Notes under the pieces: generated by a model
What the model saw: the letters and a program-made list of their open reading frames with translations, nothing else
Told to the model about the DNA's origin: nothing
Databases searched by the model: none
Assembly (NCBI GenBank): GCA_033439685.1
Contig: JAUEDM010000003.1
Location: 4,618,001-4,682,000 of the forward strand
Reading direction: 5' to 3'
Source: Apodospora peruviana
Taxonomy: Eukaryota > Ascomycota > Sordariomycetes > Sordariales > Lasiosphaeriaceae
Length of the DNA stretch: 64,000 bases
Translations under genes and position numbers: made by a program
In this document: positions 43,510-56,251 of the stretch, piece by piece
Layout: every line of letters starts with the position of its first letter
Position numbering within the stretch: the first letter of the stretch is position 1

Positions 43510-45424
43510 ATCGTGCGGTCAATCAGATAGGGGAGCAATAAAAGAAAAACACAGATAATGAGTGCAACGATTACAGAATGATGGTACGTAAGGGACGAAA
43601 TTGTATTATTTTTCTTTAGTTGGTAACCGGACATTGAGAGCTTGGGCAGGCAATGGATGGGACAACACGCGCACGCAAGCGCTTGGAAGGATTAACAGGA
43701 GCCTATACTTAAACATGCGAGGAGTTCAGTTTGGTTCGGAGGAAACTTGCTTGGGACGGACGGACTCAGATACCATTCTGCTTGCTTGGCTTTGGAGTAT
43801 ATTCTAGTTGTTGTAGGATAAATGCAATCGGTTTATAGGGAACTCTTCTTTGGTTTGAGGCACTGCATGCTTTCGTGTTACACGGTCATAGGTGACAGGA
43901 TCTATGCCTTGTTTCTGAGTCTGGCTGAACTTGAAGTGAGGATGTGACGCGCCAACACTCTGGTCCATATGGACGATTGATAAACCGGCAACAACATAAT
44001 TGCCATCGGCGATCGTTCGCTGTTGTTAACTCTGTTTGGGCTACGACCGAGAAGTTATTGAGCCGCAGCCTTCCTTTTCTCTCTCAGCCCATTATCTCAT
44101 ACTTTCTTTTCTTTTTTCAAAACGGTGAGTTAAACTGTCACCTTGAATACCGAAAGGCATAAAAAAAGGGTTCAAGTTGGAAGCGCAACCTCTGTCAATC
44201 AAATCCAGTAGCAATCAAATGTCTAGATACTAGGATTGTTAAACTGCAACAAAAAACGCGAGGAATCGGTCTACGAATGACAATCCTCAATGGCATGATT
44301 ACTTGACTTTCGATTGTGTTCTATCGAGAGTTGTGTAAGTTGGGATCGTTGCAAGGAATTGCAACTGCCTTGTGATACATATATGTCTAGGAGCTATAAG
44401 TAATTAAGTAAGTAGTTTCTTTTCAAAGCTTCCTGAGACTTTTGGTACCTAAGTAGTTGCAACAAGATTTCTCAGAAAGATTTATTTCCGCTGTTCACAT
44501 CGATGTGGCCAGGGCATTCCTTCTGAATTAACCTCTGTAAACTATAGGCGCGTGTTCCAACTAAAATTATATGTCAAATTACATGGAAAGCAATACTTAC
44601 CTCTATACAGAATATCTATATCTGTATTCGCTCACAGCTCACTTCGGGGTACTTACTATTTTGCGTATTAAGTCCCAACCTGTTGATCCCGTAGCTGAAC
44701 CTATCTGCAAAATTTGACAGGCTTGTCCAATCTGTACAAGTGCCTTAACTATTCCAGCTCTCGCCGATATTTCTCTTTATTATCGATCCAAGCACGATGT
44801 GGTTCTGTCATGCTACCAAGCTTAGTATCCAGCGTTTTGACCCAAAGACGCTGTTGTCACGACTCGCGAACGAATAATTATGGCGTGGCGGCGTCCACGA
44901 AGCATCTGAGGTTCCACGAAACCAAACAGCATGAACCAGCCCCCACTTTGATGCACGAGATTTCTGGCATCTGCAAATGGATCCTTCCCACGACGCCAAG
45001 GTTCTGCTGGCAGCACTGGCGGCCGCCTCTTAGTGGCGGGAAGCCTGGGACTGGGCTGCGCCACCTGATTACTTCGCAGGGAAAGGGCTGGGCCAGAACA
45101 CCCTGTTCGTCCTATTGTAAGCTAGCCTTTCCAAGATGGTGGGAGGAGGATGCTTCGCTTGCAGATACTTGGCGCGCTACAGCGGGGGAGGGGAGGATTC
45201 AGAAAAAGAAAAAGAATGAGGCGGGGGGCAACAAACTTTTTGAAGCTTTGAAGTTTTGTTTTCTTTCGGCGAGATATCACGAAGCTTACATGTAGCCTTA
45301 CAGGGCTACTTCTCCACTTGATACTAACCTGATCAAGTGGTCTCTGTGGGAACGAGATGACCCCAGAGACTTGAAGTTATCGTGACTTTGTGTCAAACTT
45401 GTTCTTCTGGTTTAACAAACCATC
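43510..45424. other. Intergenic, 1.9 kb
   Basis: No supported gene. A 193-codon open frame at 44714-45295 has no family motif and overlaps minus-strand frames. The right end contains the leader of the hydrolase/ankyrin/CorA-like gene. Confidence 0.45.
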
Positions 45425-46908
45425 ATGGCTCAACACACCGCTCGACACGCCATAATGGCGCCACACACTGCTCAACAAGCCCTGCAATCTCAACAACAAG
45501 CGGCATTGGGCGACACTTTGGCCAATCTTATCACCAGCGCCCCGGCTTTCCAGGGCCCAAGTCCAATGTCAACATTTCAGTCTAAACCATCAAGTCGGAG
45601 ACGGCCGAGTGCGGCTCCTTCGCAACCGTCACAGACTGCCGCCAGCGCTCAGCAGCCACAATCCAAACAAGGTGCTGGTGGCACAACTTCAAAAGATGCA
45701 GGGGTGAAAGACGCAGCTTCAAAGCCAAAGGTCCGTTGAGGAAGTCTCCATGATGCCATGATTATACATGCCGTCTCCGGTTATGTGCTGACTGCGAACT
45801 CTAGCCTACATATCGATTGAACGTCTTTCAGTCGGCACCAACACCGCGGGCGTCAGTCGATATCGTCGCCGTCCACGACCTGGGAGAGACCGCCGAAGGT
45901 GCATGGTCGTTCGAGGTTGCCCTGGCACCGAAACTCCTGAACAACCTGAAGGTGAAGGACGCCCTCGAACGAGACAGAGACCTGTCGCCTGCCAGTCGTG
46001 ATCGACAGCGTCGAAGCGAGTTGGTGGACGACACCTCCCGGAAGCCAGCCGGTTCGAGGCCGCGAAGAGAAGGAGGCAGCCAGCTGGAAACCCCAAGAGA
46101 TGTCACCGAGTTCGGCCCCCCCTCAACTCCGTGGCAGGACGACCTCCCCGAGGGTAAGGGCAAAAATATTACCGAAGTCACCGTTTCGAGTATTACTATC
46201 GACGAGAAGACAACAGCCGGGGGGCTAGGAATCACGACGGCGGCGGCATCACCGAATGCTGTACCACGGGGACCCAATGTCAGAACCGAGTCGCGGGAAT
46301 CCAGACCCAGGGTTACTCACAAGGACTCTTCCAGCAAAGACAGGGCGAGTGCGAGACATGAAGGGTCGGCACGGTCTTCCTCAGAATACGAAGTCCCTCG
46401 TGAGAAGCCACGGACGGTAAACTGGCTTCGCGATTTCATCACAGGCGATATCCCGCAGTCTCGCGTTCTCGCGTTCTCGTACTCCGCACCCAAGTTTGAA
46501 CGATCGAAATCGACAACTAGTGCTGGTGGTGCTAATATGGCTGGTACCACCAAATCAGGATCAGGAGGAGCTGCTGCTGCTGCCACCAATACCACCAAGT
46601 CAGGGACTCAAACCGCTGCCGGTAATACTGCTCCAAACAAGTCTTCTGGGTCTAATAATACGGCGGGAGGGCCGAAAGTTGCTGGCAGTGGCACTGCCAA
46701 CACGAACAACCAATGGGTTGAGTATGTAGAGAGCGCGGCAAAGGACCTGCTGCAGAAAATCAAACGTTCCCGGGCTGCCTTCTTTCAAAAGGAGGTGCCC
46801 ATCGTGTTTATCGGATACGGGTTTGGAGGTGTCATCATCCAAAAGGCGATCGAGCTGGCGCTCAAGGAAAACATCATGCCTACTATCACGGTAGTAGTCA
46901 AGAAGGAT

Positions 46909-46963
<55 letters not shown>

Positions 46964-49900
46964 CCGTGGGCAGCATGACGGCCGCCGCCGCTGCTGCTGA
47001 GAAGAAGAAGACAGCAGCGGAAGGAGGCGAATCGAAACCCTTCGGCGGCGAGGAAGTGGTGTCCCAGGAGAAGGCCGAGAGCGTAAAGGCCGAAAGCCTG
47101 ACGACGAAAAAGAGGACGGCGGCGCCGGTTGTCAAGGACCCGTTCCCTCTCCAGGACATCTACCAGGTTCTCCTCCTCGACACGCCGTTCCCGCTTGCCG
47201 CGCACGATTCGGACGGAAAGAGCAGGCTGTTCCCGGATAACACCAACGTCAGGATGTGTCAGATCCTGCAGGAGATCGAGAGCAGAGAGAAAGGGTCCAA
47301 GATCGTGGACAAGGTCTGGTCTGGCTTCAAGGGAGTGCTGGACTCGGAACTGCAAAACTTTGCCGTGACCTGGCTGCATTCCCAGGCGAGAGCGAGACAG
47401 CAGCAGACGGACGGCGACTCGTCGTCTCAGCTGATTAAGGAGGAAGAATTCAACGCCTCGAAGAAATTCGGAATCGCCTTCACGTCCATCTCCATCTACA
47501 AGCACCGCCGCTTGGCCAGGGTGCCCGACGCAAACGACTACATCTACCAAGCCATCCGCTCGCGCCTGCAGTCTACGTTGCTCTTTCAAGCGGTTTATGC
47601 GCGTAATGTGGGACTGGTATCGACCATCCTCGAAAGCAAATCCCTCGACGTCGTGCTCAAGGACAAGAAGGGCCGCACGCCGCTGCACGCCGCGGCCTCG
47701 CTCCAGCCGCCCAGTGAGGACATCGTCACTCTCTTAATCAACGAACGACCGGACGACACGGTCGCGACCGACAACAAAGGCCGCACGCCGCTGCACAACG
47801 CCGTCTACACGGCCTGGGTCAGCGAGCCGGACGAGGGCGTTGAAAGGTCCGAGCACTGCGGCGTGATCAGATATCTGATGCGCAACATGCAGCGCACCGA
47901 CCTCGACATTCAAGATAATGACGGCCTGTCGCCGTGGAACCGGACCTGCGAGGACCCGGAGCGGTGCTGCTGCGAGGGCGACGAGTGCGCGCTGGTCTGG
48001 ATCAAAGAGGTCCGGGAGAACCTGGAGCCAATCTCTGGGCCTGCGCTGAACCAAGATGTCGAGGAGCCGACGGAACCGGAGCCCCCTGAGGACGGCTCGC
48101 CGCAGTACCTTGCTACCTTCGCGTCGCAGGGCACCGTCGGCGAGTTCTACCACTCTGTTAATCAGGCTACGCACCGCATGGAGGAGCATATCAACCTCAA
48201 GACGCCCAGCGTGTACGAGATGATTTATGATAAAGAAAAAGGGTGTGCGCGGATATTGGAGTTTTCGAGGCGGAAGGAGAATTACTATCAGGATTTTCGG
48301 TGCAGATGGATTCATGTTCCTGCCAATAATGTCAGTGCATACAGCTTGAATTTGGGGTGAAGTTGCTGTTGCTAACGCTGTGCGTCTGGTCTTTCAGGAA
48401 CAATGGTTGTCGGACCTGTTTCTCTCGATCGGCGTTCGCGACATCTCCATGAGTGGCCAACGGCACGACGGTATGCTTTCACCTCTTCTTTTCGGGAAAA
48501 GCGCTAATTCTGAAGCCAGGTCTTACGGTATTCAACCGGTACATGAACCCACAGGCGAAGAAATACGAGTTTGTCAAATTCGTATGAACCCCTTTTCTCC
48601 TTATTGTCCAGGTCACCCTCTGACAGCACATCCATTAGGACGTCCCCGCCGCCGCCGGTTTTATAGCTACACCGCACATGCACGGTGACCTGCAGACAGT
48701 GCCGGAAGAGTCCAAGATGCAGCAGCAGTTCAAGGACGCAAGATCACCCAGCAGTCAAATCGTCCCCTCGAGGATGGCTTGGTCCGACTTGCCACCCATC
48801 AGGGAGTTGGGTGGTAACCATACTATTGCCCTGTTTGTTAGTTAGATCCATAGATCCTCGTCTATACGCCTGTAAAAGTCTAACAAACCCGCTAGATGCC
48901 CTTCCTCGCCTACGAGAGCCACGACGGCCGCAGGAAGATAGCAAAGATCATCCACCGGACCCGAAACCCCTCCAAAACCACCACGCCCCGAAACGACAGG
49001 GACTCGGCCCTGATCAAGGGCTACCTGTCCTCGAACAAGGGACAACCGTTGCACTGCCGCCGCACGCTGGACCAGTACTCGTATTACATGCTCGAGACGA
49101 CGGAGCGCCGCGACAAGGACCAGGTCGTGTACCGCTGGGCCAAAGAATTGAACAAACCGAAGCACGAGATGCCGATCCTCATGGTCGACCAGCTCTGGCT
49201 GTGGGTGCTGCCCGACGGCACCGTCGTTACGAGTCTGCCGAATACCCACAAGACGTCCGAGACGTACAACATCAAGATGCTGCTCAGCAAGGAGATCGAG
49301 ACCAACAAGGCGCGACACGCTGTCCAAGGGCCAGAGACGTTGGTTGACGTAGTCCTCAAGACATGTCTTTCTGTCATGGCGAGGAAGGGGCCCGGAGGCG
49401 TCAAGCTGCAGGAGTGTTTCCAGTCGTCGATTAACAAGATCGTTAGTACTCCCCTTTCTCCCGGTTTTATGGCATTGCTGACTCGAGAGCAATAGGCGGA
49501 ATCTGAAGCCATAACGATGAAGCGGCTCCTCAAAACCGTCGACAAGCTCGCCGACGCGCCCGATCCTTTTCTTTTAACGGCCGAGATCGACAGCTTCTCG
49601 CGCATCTCGGTAGAATCCAGACAGCTGGTTGAGATCATCGACATCCAGGACGAGCTGGGGATTATAAAATCTGTCCTGTCGACACAACTTACAGTCCTAA
49701 AGGAATTTAGGAGTCACATCTTGCATCGGTCATCTGCGCACCACACCATGAGCAACACGACCAGCCCGGCCGCAGACATTTCTGTCATCAACAACTTGAA
49801 CACGACCACTTATTTCCGAGATAACATGTCGCCAGTCCCTGGGTCAGCCGGGATAGAAGACACGAGCACCGTGCTCCGCAACTCTCGAGTGGTAGACGAA

Positions 49901-51295
49901 TCCATCAGGATAGTGGAAGACCATTTGCTCAGAGTGAAAGAGATGAACGAATCCGCCAAACGGGTGCAAGCGGAACTTAAGCAATTGCTCAACTTCAAGC
50001 AGCAGCAGGCCAGCGGGTGGGAGTCGCGGTACGCGATGAAGCTCTCGGAGCAAGGCCAGCGGCAGAACACCATCATGTTAGTCTTTACGGTGGTAACCAT
50101 TATTTTCCTACCGCTTTCGTTTATAGCGAGTTTCTTTGCGCTGGGCATCAAAGAGTTCCCCCGGGACCCGGAGACGGGCGAGACGCAATGGCCTCTTTCT
50201 AATGTTTCTGAGTATCTGTTTGGGATCTCGGTTGCTGTTTCTGCGGTCATTTTGTTGGGGATTGGGTGGCTTTTTGCACGGATGGCGCGGAAGAATAAGA
50301 AGAAGATGATTGATGGTAGTACGCTGAGGGAGGGGACTCCGCCTAAGCCGTGGGAGACGACCGCAGGCAATAAACAGAAGCTGGCAGGAGGGGGGAAGAG
50401 TAAGAACTTGAAGAAGGGGAGTGGGACCGGTAAACATCAGCCCGCTGTTGAGGATGATTCAGACGTATCGACGGATGACGATGATGACGACGATGACGAT
50501 AACGATGAGGGATCATTGGGCGACACTGACAGCAATGGCGTGCGCGACGACGATAACGAGTACGCGCCTCTCCTAAACCGGTGGCGCTGGCACACGCATA
50601 TTCCGGCTATCAGAACATTGTGGTTGTGGAAGCTGTATAAAGTCCGTCGACCGAAACATCATCTCGGCCGTAGCCAGGAGACCTGGGAGTGGGATTACCC
50701 GCTCAGTCGGTGGCGTGCGCAGACCTTTGGGTCGTTGTTACGGCGCTTAGGGAGGGCTGATAGGCATCGTCATCACAAGAAGGATGATGATCATGACGAG
50801 GACGATGATGGGGAAGAGTCCGATAATGAAAAAGGGCCGGGGTATTATAATGAGGATGGGGAGGAAGAGGAGATCGAAGGCGACGAGGGGGGTGATAGGA
50901 CGGGGAGTGATTGCGAGTCTGAGGACGAGCGTGTGAGGCGCGAGGTCCTGGAGACGGAGCACAGGGAACGGGTGGAGGAGCGGAAGGAGTGGCTTGCGAG
51001 CTCGGTACGGAACTTCTTTGGAATTGGGAGGTCTAGAGACCATGGTACTCGTGGACATGGACATGGGTCGAGGGATAGTCCGCTATCTCCTAGGGTTGAT
51101 GTCGAGTGGAGGGAGGACTCCCAGCTTGATCGGTCACAGTCGACGACGGTTACGACTACGGGAGGAGAGGAAGAGGGAAGAGGCATGTCGTCGCTGATGA
51201 GTACCATCTTCAGAAAGAGGGCGGGTCGGCAGAGGGTGCAGGACGAGGAAATGGGGATTGGTGGACCGGTGACTGTCACTGGCAGTTCATCTTAG
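45425..51295 (+). CDS. Large fusion: degenerate alpha/beta-hydrolase, ankyrin repeats, CorA-like membrane domain
   Basis: Seven exons (45425-45730, 45832-48330, 48398-48470, 48520-48581, 48639-48836, 48896-49441, 49496-51295) encode 1827 residues with frame kept at every junction. The first intron has a weak GTCCGT donor. A hydrolase-like fold opens with VDIVAVHDLGE (about residue 112). Its nucleophile elbow reads GYGFGG (about 428-433), so the Ser of GxSxG is missing and catalysis is unlikely. A CAG-coded Gln run lies at about 462-480. Ankyrin repeats show KKGRTPLHAAASL (about 713) and NKGRTPLHNAVY (about 749). Near 1035-1050, RELGGNHTIALFMPFLAYESH and then TLDQYSYYML belong to the C-terminal CorA-like family. 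Two membrane helices follow (about 1420-1446 and 1469-1490), with a long acidic and His-rich tail. The classical CorA GMN motif is not visible. It is probably a membrane protein; ion transport is inference only. Confidence 0.82.
46909..46959 (+). repeat. CAG/CAA repeat (poly-Gln tract)
   Basis: This is a run of CAG codons ending with CAA CAG within the hydrolase-like region of the large fusion gene. It is in frame, unlike the expansions in the broken cluster. Confidence 0.95.
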
Positions 51296-52953
51296 TGAGT
51301 GTTGTGGTTTATGTCACGATGCTATGAATGCACGTCTTAAGTCGAGATAAGGTTAAGAAATGAATAACGTTAGTTAGATACATGTGTAGGCAAAATATGA
51401 GCGTCGGATTTACAAACATTTGGAAGGAGGTGTGTAATTCGCGCGTGTCAGTGTGTTAATTATGACATCGCTGATCCGACAAGCTAACACCATTCTACCC
51501 GGACCAATCTCAGGCGACCCTCTCAACCAGCACCATAACTCCGAACTGCAGACAACAAGTATTGGAGCTTGCTCTTAGCCAGGCGTGCTGATGGTAATAT
51601 AAAGGCTGCAAGACAAACTCATAAAATCAGTCTTAGGAACCTGAAAAGAAGAGCATGATCGAGGAACATTCGGTTCGAGCCCATCATAGCAGGATCCCTC
51701 AAACACTGTCAGCTACTTGTAACCTTAGGCTAATGCACAGTAGGTACTTGCGTGTACGGAAGTACCTAGGACTGGCCACGCAAAATAACCTCATAAAGAA
51801 ACAGGGGTCGGAGATTCCCTGATCTGACAAACCACGCCAAGACTTCAGCTCCGTCTCTGTAAGCTGGCTTTGTGAGCCGGTCAGTCCATCTTCTCGGGTC
51901 TGATACCCATGCCGTTGGTTACAGGCAATCTTACACTGCGCTGGTCTCACTATTTCTGTTTTAGGCAACTGATAAAAGAGAAAAGAGCCAACAGCACTGA
52001 ACTGGACTGAAAATTATATCATACAGCAGAATGGACATCTCTGTTGAGCCAGCTCTTGCACATAGAAGCAAAGACTTCACCAGCAAAACCCGGATAAATG
52101 GAACAAAGCCAATGTTTGTGCCTGGATCTGTACGACATGGCCGAGATCTCTGTGCTACACGATCCATATTGGCATCTCACGGCCAAGCCCCTGAACCGAT
52201 CTGGATGCGGCATTGGCCGTCAATGCGCATGCCAGTCCGTGGTTATATTTTCCGTAACACCTGAGCTTAGATTTGAGTTAGGCAGCGACAAAAATAAGGC
52301 TGAGACGCAAGGGGTCGGGATTGATAATAACTGCAGCCTTCATGACGGACAACGAGCGCCGAACGAATTCGTTTTGCAGTGTAGATAGGTAATCTTCCCT
52401 GCTGTGATTAGTGATACAGGGTTAGCTGACGGAGAGTCTGGGCCCCTATTCCCTCTAAATCGGTCCAGATCTCTAAGCCATGCGCCACCGGCATGCCCAG
52501 GGTCATCGAGAAAATGCATGAAAGACCATTGGACAGCGCACAGCTGCGCCTTCAGCAGCGGCGTTTGAGAATAACAAAAGGACTGGGGAGTAAGACTGAC
52601 TCCCGGCCCTGCTCGACTGGTGCCTGGCGCAGTCATCGCGACCTGCCTCATTATGAATAATTTACCAGGCCTTGAAGCTGACGATAGGTCCCCGTAAGGG
52701 GTAGGTTTGATGGAAATTAGGCTTGGCGGCTGACACCACACAAAAGATGTCGAAGATATGATACGGAAGTCGTGAAGCTGACAGTCAACATGGAGTCAGT
52801 CGGACGGCATATAAGAGAATCACATCGTCGCCGTCCTGAATACCAAAGTTCGTCTGCATCTCATCAGCTTTCAGCAGTCTCAAAAAGTGCACTCGACACC
52901 AAGTACAATCTTTATAATACCATATCCTCCAAGCCAAACCTCCAACCATAAAA
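51296..52953. other. Intergenic, 1.7 kb
   Basis: No supported gene on either strand. The last 60 bases are an A/C-rich leader ending AAAATGC for the next gene. Confidence 0.45.
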
Positions 52954-53523
52954 ATGCACACCTCAGCCATCCTCGCCCCTCTCACGCTGGCGGCATCCGC
53001 AGCCGCCGCCGCCGCCGCCGCCGCCGCCGGTAACTTCCCGGAGGCAGTCCTCGCAGCCCGCGCCGTGGCCACGGGGCCGGCGTCCTGCACGGCCAGCCTG
53101 GAGAGCATGATCACGTCATTCCCGACGCCCGCCGACAAGGAGGTCGACAACTTCGTCGAGACCGCCGTTGCCTACGAGTCCGTCATCAGCGCGGTCCGCA
53201 AGAACCCCAAGATCAACGACGTCGACCTCCTCTGCACGGCCATCGCCGCCCCCGTCACGCCGCCCGCGTCCCTCGCGACCGCGTACGCGAGCTACACGGA
53301 GCAGTACAACAGCTGGCAGAAGAGCTGGGATCCCGTCGTCAGCAGCATCGCGCCCAAGTGTGGCGATGTTGGTCCCGTCATGCAGCTGCTCGTCGCTAAA
53401 GATGCGCAGCAGTGCAAGAAGGCTGTCAATGATTTGATCAAGAATGGAGCGGGCAATGTGGTGCCTAGAGTTGCCGCGGCGGTTGTGGCTGTTGCTGGTG
53501 TTGTTGCTGTTTTGGCTCTCTGA
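52954..53523 (+). CDS. Small secreted, probably GPI-anchored protein
   Basis: This is a single-exon frame of 189 residues. The N-terminus is a signal peptide extended by a GCC-coded alanine run (residues about 15-25). The mature part is helical-looking, with four cysteines in the contexts ASCTAS, LLCTAI, APKCGD and QQCKKA, which could form two disulphides. The C-terminal 22 residues are hydrophobic (AAAVVAVAGVVAVLAL at the very end) after NGAGN, a plausible GPI attachment site. It is therefore likely displayed on the plasma membrane or cell wall. I do not recognise a named domain. The start at 52954 has a good context and there is no longer alternative. Confidence 0.72.
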   Translation: MHTSAILAPLTLAASAAAAAAAAAAGNFPEAVLAARAVATGPASCTASLESMITSFPTPADKEVDNFVETAVAYESVISAVRKNPKINDVDLLCTAIAAPVTPPASLATAYASYTEQYNSWQKSWDPVVSSIAPKCGDVGPVMQLLVAKDAQQCKKAVNDLIKNGAGNVVPRVAAAVVAVAGVVAVLAL

Positions 53524-53963
53524 GAAACAGCTGGGGCAAATAATGTACTTAGGTAGACTATGAACGGGACAGTTTTTTTTTTAGTTTTTTCTTTTTTTAG
53601 TTTTTTTTTTTTTTTAGTTTTTTTTTTTTTAGTTTTTTTTTTTTTTTTAGTTTTTTTTTTTGAAACAAGTAGGCATGGGATTTCAGTTTGTTTTAGTGGG
53701 AGTAACGGGTAGAATGGAATGGTATTAGCTTGTCGGTTTGTTTCACGATGTGGATAACAAAATGGAACTTGTTGGATTCTAATCCCTTTCTCCGGTGTTT
53801 GTGAGTCCAACGCTCATGTTTGGTTCCATAGACGTAGAAAGGAATGAACTAAAAGGCAATGGCAAAAGAAAAAAAATAGAAACCACAGTCCAGCAAGAAT
53901 GATGACTGGATTCGAAACATCCAACGGTAACTTATGTCTCCCATCGAACTTTACAACATAAAG
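53524..53963. other. Gap between convergent genes, with T-tract
   Basis: This gap lies between the ends of two convergent genes. It carries the interrupted T-tract listed separately and otherwise shows nothing. Confidence 0.5.
53573..53661. repeat. Interrupted poly-T tract with periodic AG
   Basis: This is a tract of about 89 bases made of T-runs of about 7-18 separated by AG dinucleotides, with one C. It lies 50 bp downstream of the secreted protein stop and reads as an A-tract on the other strand. Confidence 0.93.
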
Positions 53964-54899
53964 TCACTGAACAAGTCCACTCACATTCACCCCAGCCGCA
54001 GCCAAAGCCCCGTCAAACAGCCGGTGTCCAACAGGCGAATACCCCGGCACCATATCTCCATACGGCTGCATCCAAGTATCTACTCACACAAGTTAGCACA
54101 AGGTCGTTCGTCCTTCATCCCCACCATCAGGAAATAAACTCATACCATAAGTACTCTCGGGTTTATACTTGCAATACCAGCCGATAAACCACAACAACCC
54201 CGTACTCGACCCTTCACCTCCCGGTCCGCCCCCATCATCCGGCGGAAAAGACTTCATAACCATTTCATGTTCAGCTTCCGTAATCCCCATTTTCTCCCCG
54301 CCAGGCCTACCATACGACCACTCGAGCTCATTCCCCCAATAAATAGCAAACACATCCGCCTCCTTGTGGAGAGCAAATTTAGGTTCGGCATGCAGCGCGA
54401 TTCCGTCAAACACTCTCTGGACTCGCCAATCAGGCCATTTACTGCCATCCGGGTGAGCACGAATAAAATCTGTGGCCGCGATGGCGGAATCGATTTCGAA
54501 GCGGCGGTCGGGACTGACGAAGGGGTGGGAGAGGTTGTGGTCTGACGCGATGTCGTGGAGCATGAGCCCCACGGCGTGCACTTCGAGGTCGATTTGGGTT
54601 GCAAGAGTAGAATTGTGGCGGAGGTGCAGGACGCCCCAGAGCCAGGAGCGCATGATGTGATTGTAGCTTCCTGGTGAGTATTTCTTTGCAAAGGCTTCGG
54701 CGTCGCGGACTATGGCGGTGTTGATTACTGAGATGCCGCCGGCTAGAGTCCTATAGGGGAAGGAGGAGGGATCTGGAGGGAGCGGATTCGGACGGCTGAG
54801 ATTGTGACTTGGGGGTTGAGGTTGAGCGGATGGTGCTGCGTTTGTGACGGATATGGCGAGGAGGAAGGGAGAGAATACTGAAAGAGCTGGGAGGCGCAT
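53964..54899 (-). CDS. HD-domain protein, cyanamide-hydratase-like, secreted
   Basis: This is a two-exon gene (54146-54899 and 53964-54079) for 289 residues. The second exon continues in frame from STYG with the segment DTWMQPYGDMVPGY and ends in VNVSGLVQ. Residues 1-22 are a signal peptide. The HD metal site is visible: SYNHIMRSWLWG (H81), HAVGLMLHDIASDHN (H115, D116) and a following SPDRRFEIDSA region, as in fungal cyanamide hydratase/urea hydro-lyase-like proteins. Those enzymes hydrate cyanamide to urea using zinc. A secretion signal is less usual, so the substrate here could differ. The intron uses GTATGA and TAG, with a GCTAAC branch. The neighbours share no clear pathway. Confidence 0.8.
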
Positions 54900-56251
54900 T
54901 GTGTATTAACCTAAAAGGGGAGCAAAGGACTTGGTGATTGAGAACTTCTAAGTGTCTTGATTCAGGTAGATGGCACAGAGGTGATGTCCAAGAGTTTTGG
55001 AATCGCCAAAACGAAACTGGCATCTCATCAAGTATTTATCCGTGTATTTCTCATTGTATCAGGTAGTGATCATGATGGGCATGGTCACTGTGACTCAAAG
55101 TACTTTAGCAAATATGAGTGAGTTTGAGAACGAATTGTGGTTATAATGCGCGCAAGGCTGCAAGGAAAGCAACGGTGTAACTGTAAGTCAAGCTCGGATT
55201 ATATCAGAAGCGTCTTTGGCAGAGTCCGAAGATGATAAGTTCCGACAGCTAACGGAGCTTAGCTAGGTACCTAGGTAGGTACTTACTAGTTATTTTGTTT
55301 GGTGACTACGGATGATGGCCGACAATATTAGTTGCGAGTTTAGTAATCACGACCAGATTGGCTAAAGTTCCCGACTGAGAATCCCCTCGCGTACCTCTCA
55401 GAACGATCTCGGGACAAATAACGCATATATTGGATCTCAGTTACGGTAAGCGGTGCGTGATGTCGACGTCCGGTGGCATAACTGGCGGTAGTGAATAGAG
55501 GTTCGGCTATGGAGAAGCCGAGAAGGGACAAGGAGGTGTGGATACACCGTGTTGGCGGCGTCTTGTTAACCTTGTTACCTATCTTGCAGTTCAGGGGCAC
55601 TGTGGTGCTTGAGACGGCCGCTTGAGGTCGGCCCGGCGGATTGGTAGTATCTTGTCGGCTCTGATAGTGTTTACATGTACCTCGGGATCCCGGTACGACG
55701 GCGTATAATGTGTTCAACCAATTTTTTCTGAATCACGTTGATCTTCTCAAAATTAATGAGACCAATCTTACGTCCGACTTTGAACTGAAGAACTGAACAA
55801 CGCAGGTCTTCCACCTTGCAGTTTCATCTGCAACGCGCTTCCACTGCCTGGGGGCATTGTCTACAACAACAAAGCACTACATCCCTTTGATCAGATGTAA
55901 CATTTGGTTCTCTCGGTCCCCTTAGTGCCGGATTTATTTCCCATTATATTTTCTTTAAAAAAAAATAAAAAATAAAAAATAAAGCCGCCATCGATGAGTT
56001 TATATTTTGAAGTTTCATGTTACCATCAGCGGGCGCGTTTGAGGCCAAGCCGATTCCAGATGAGTGCCTGGGGCAAAAACATGCAGTTCTCGGGCACAAG
56101 CGCAGCTGCGCAGCCAATAAGACACGGTTGAACGGACCCCGCAGTTTTTCCACCTTGTGCTTCTTTTTCAACGACATGGACTCCCGTGATCCTTGAAGGA
56201 AACCTTCAACCTGCCTGCCTAGACCCTCAAAGGCTCAATCTCGTGAGCGCC
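54900..56251. other. Intergenic, 1.35 kb
   Basis: No gene recognised. A TAGG/CCTA palindromic cluster lies at about 55261-55286 and an A-rich run at 55957-55985. Confidence 0.45.

Noticed and set aside
44714..45295. 193-codon plus-strand open frame as a gene
   Set aside because: Overlapping frames on both strands and no recognisable family; probably chance.
46600..47688. Minus-strand 362-codon open frame with a poly-Leu run
   Set aside because: It mirrors the CAG-coded Gln run and GC-rich exon of the large fusion gene; no family motifs.
45817..48360. Hydrolase-ankyrin protein ending at the stop at 48358-48360 as a separate gene
   Set aside because: A GTCAGT donor at 48331 and later exons keep frame into CorA-like sequence, and the stop lies inside that intron.
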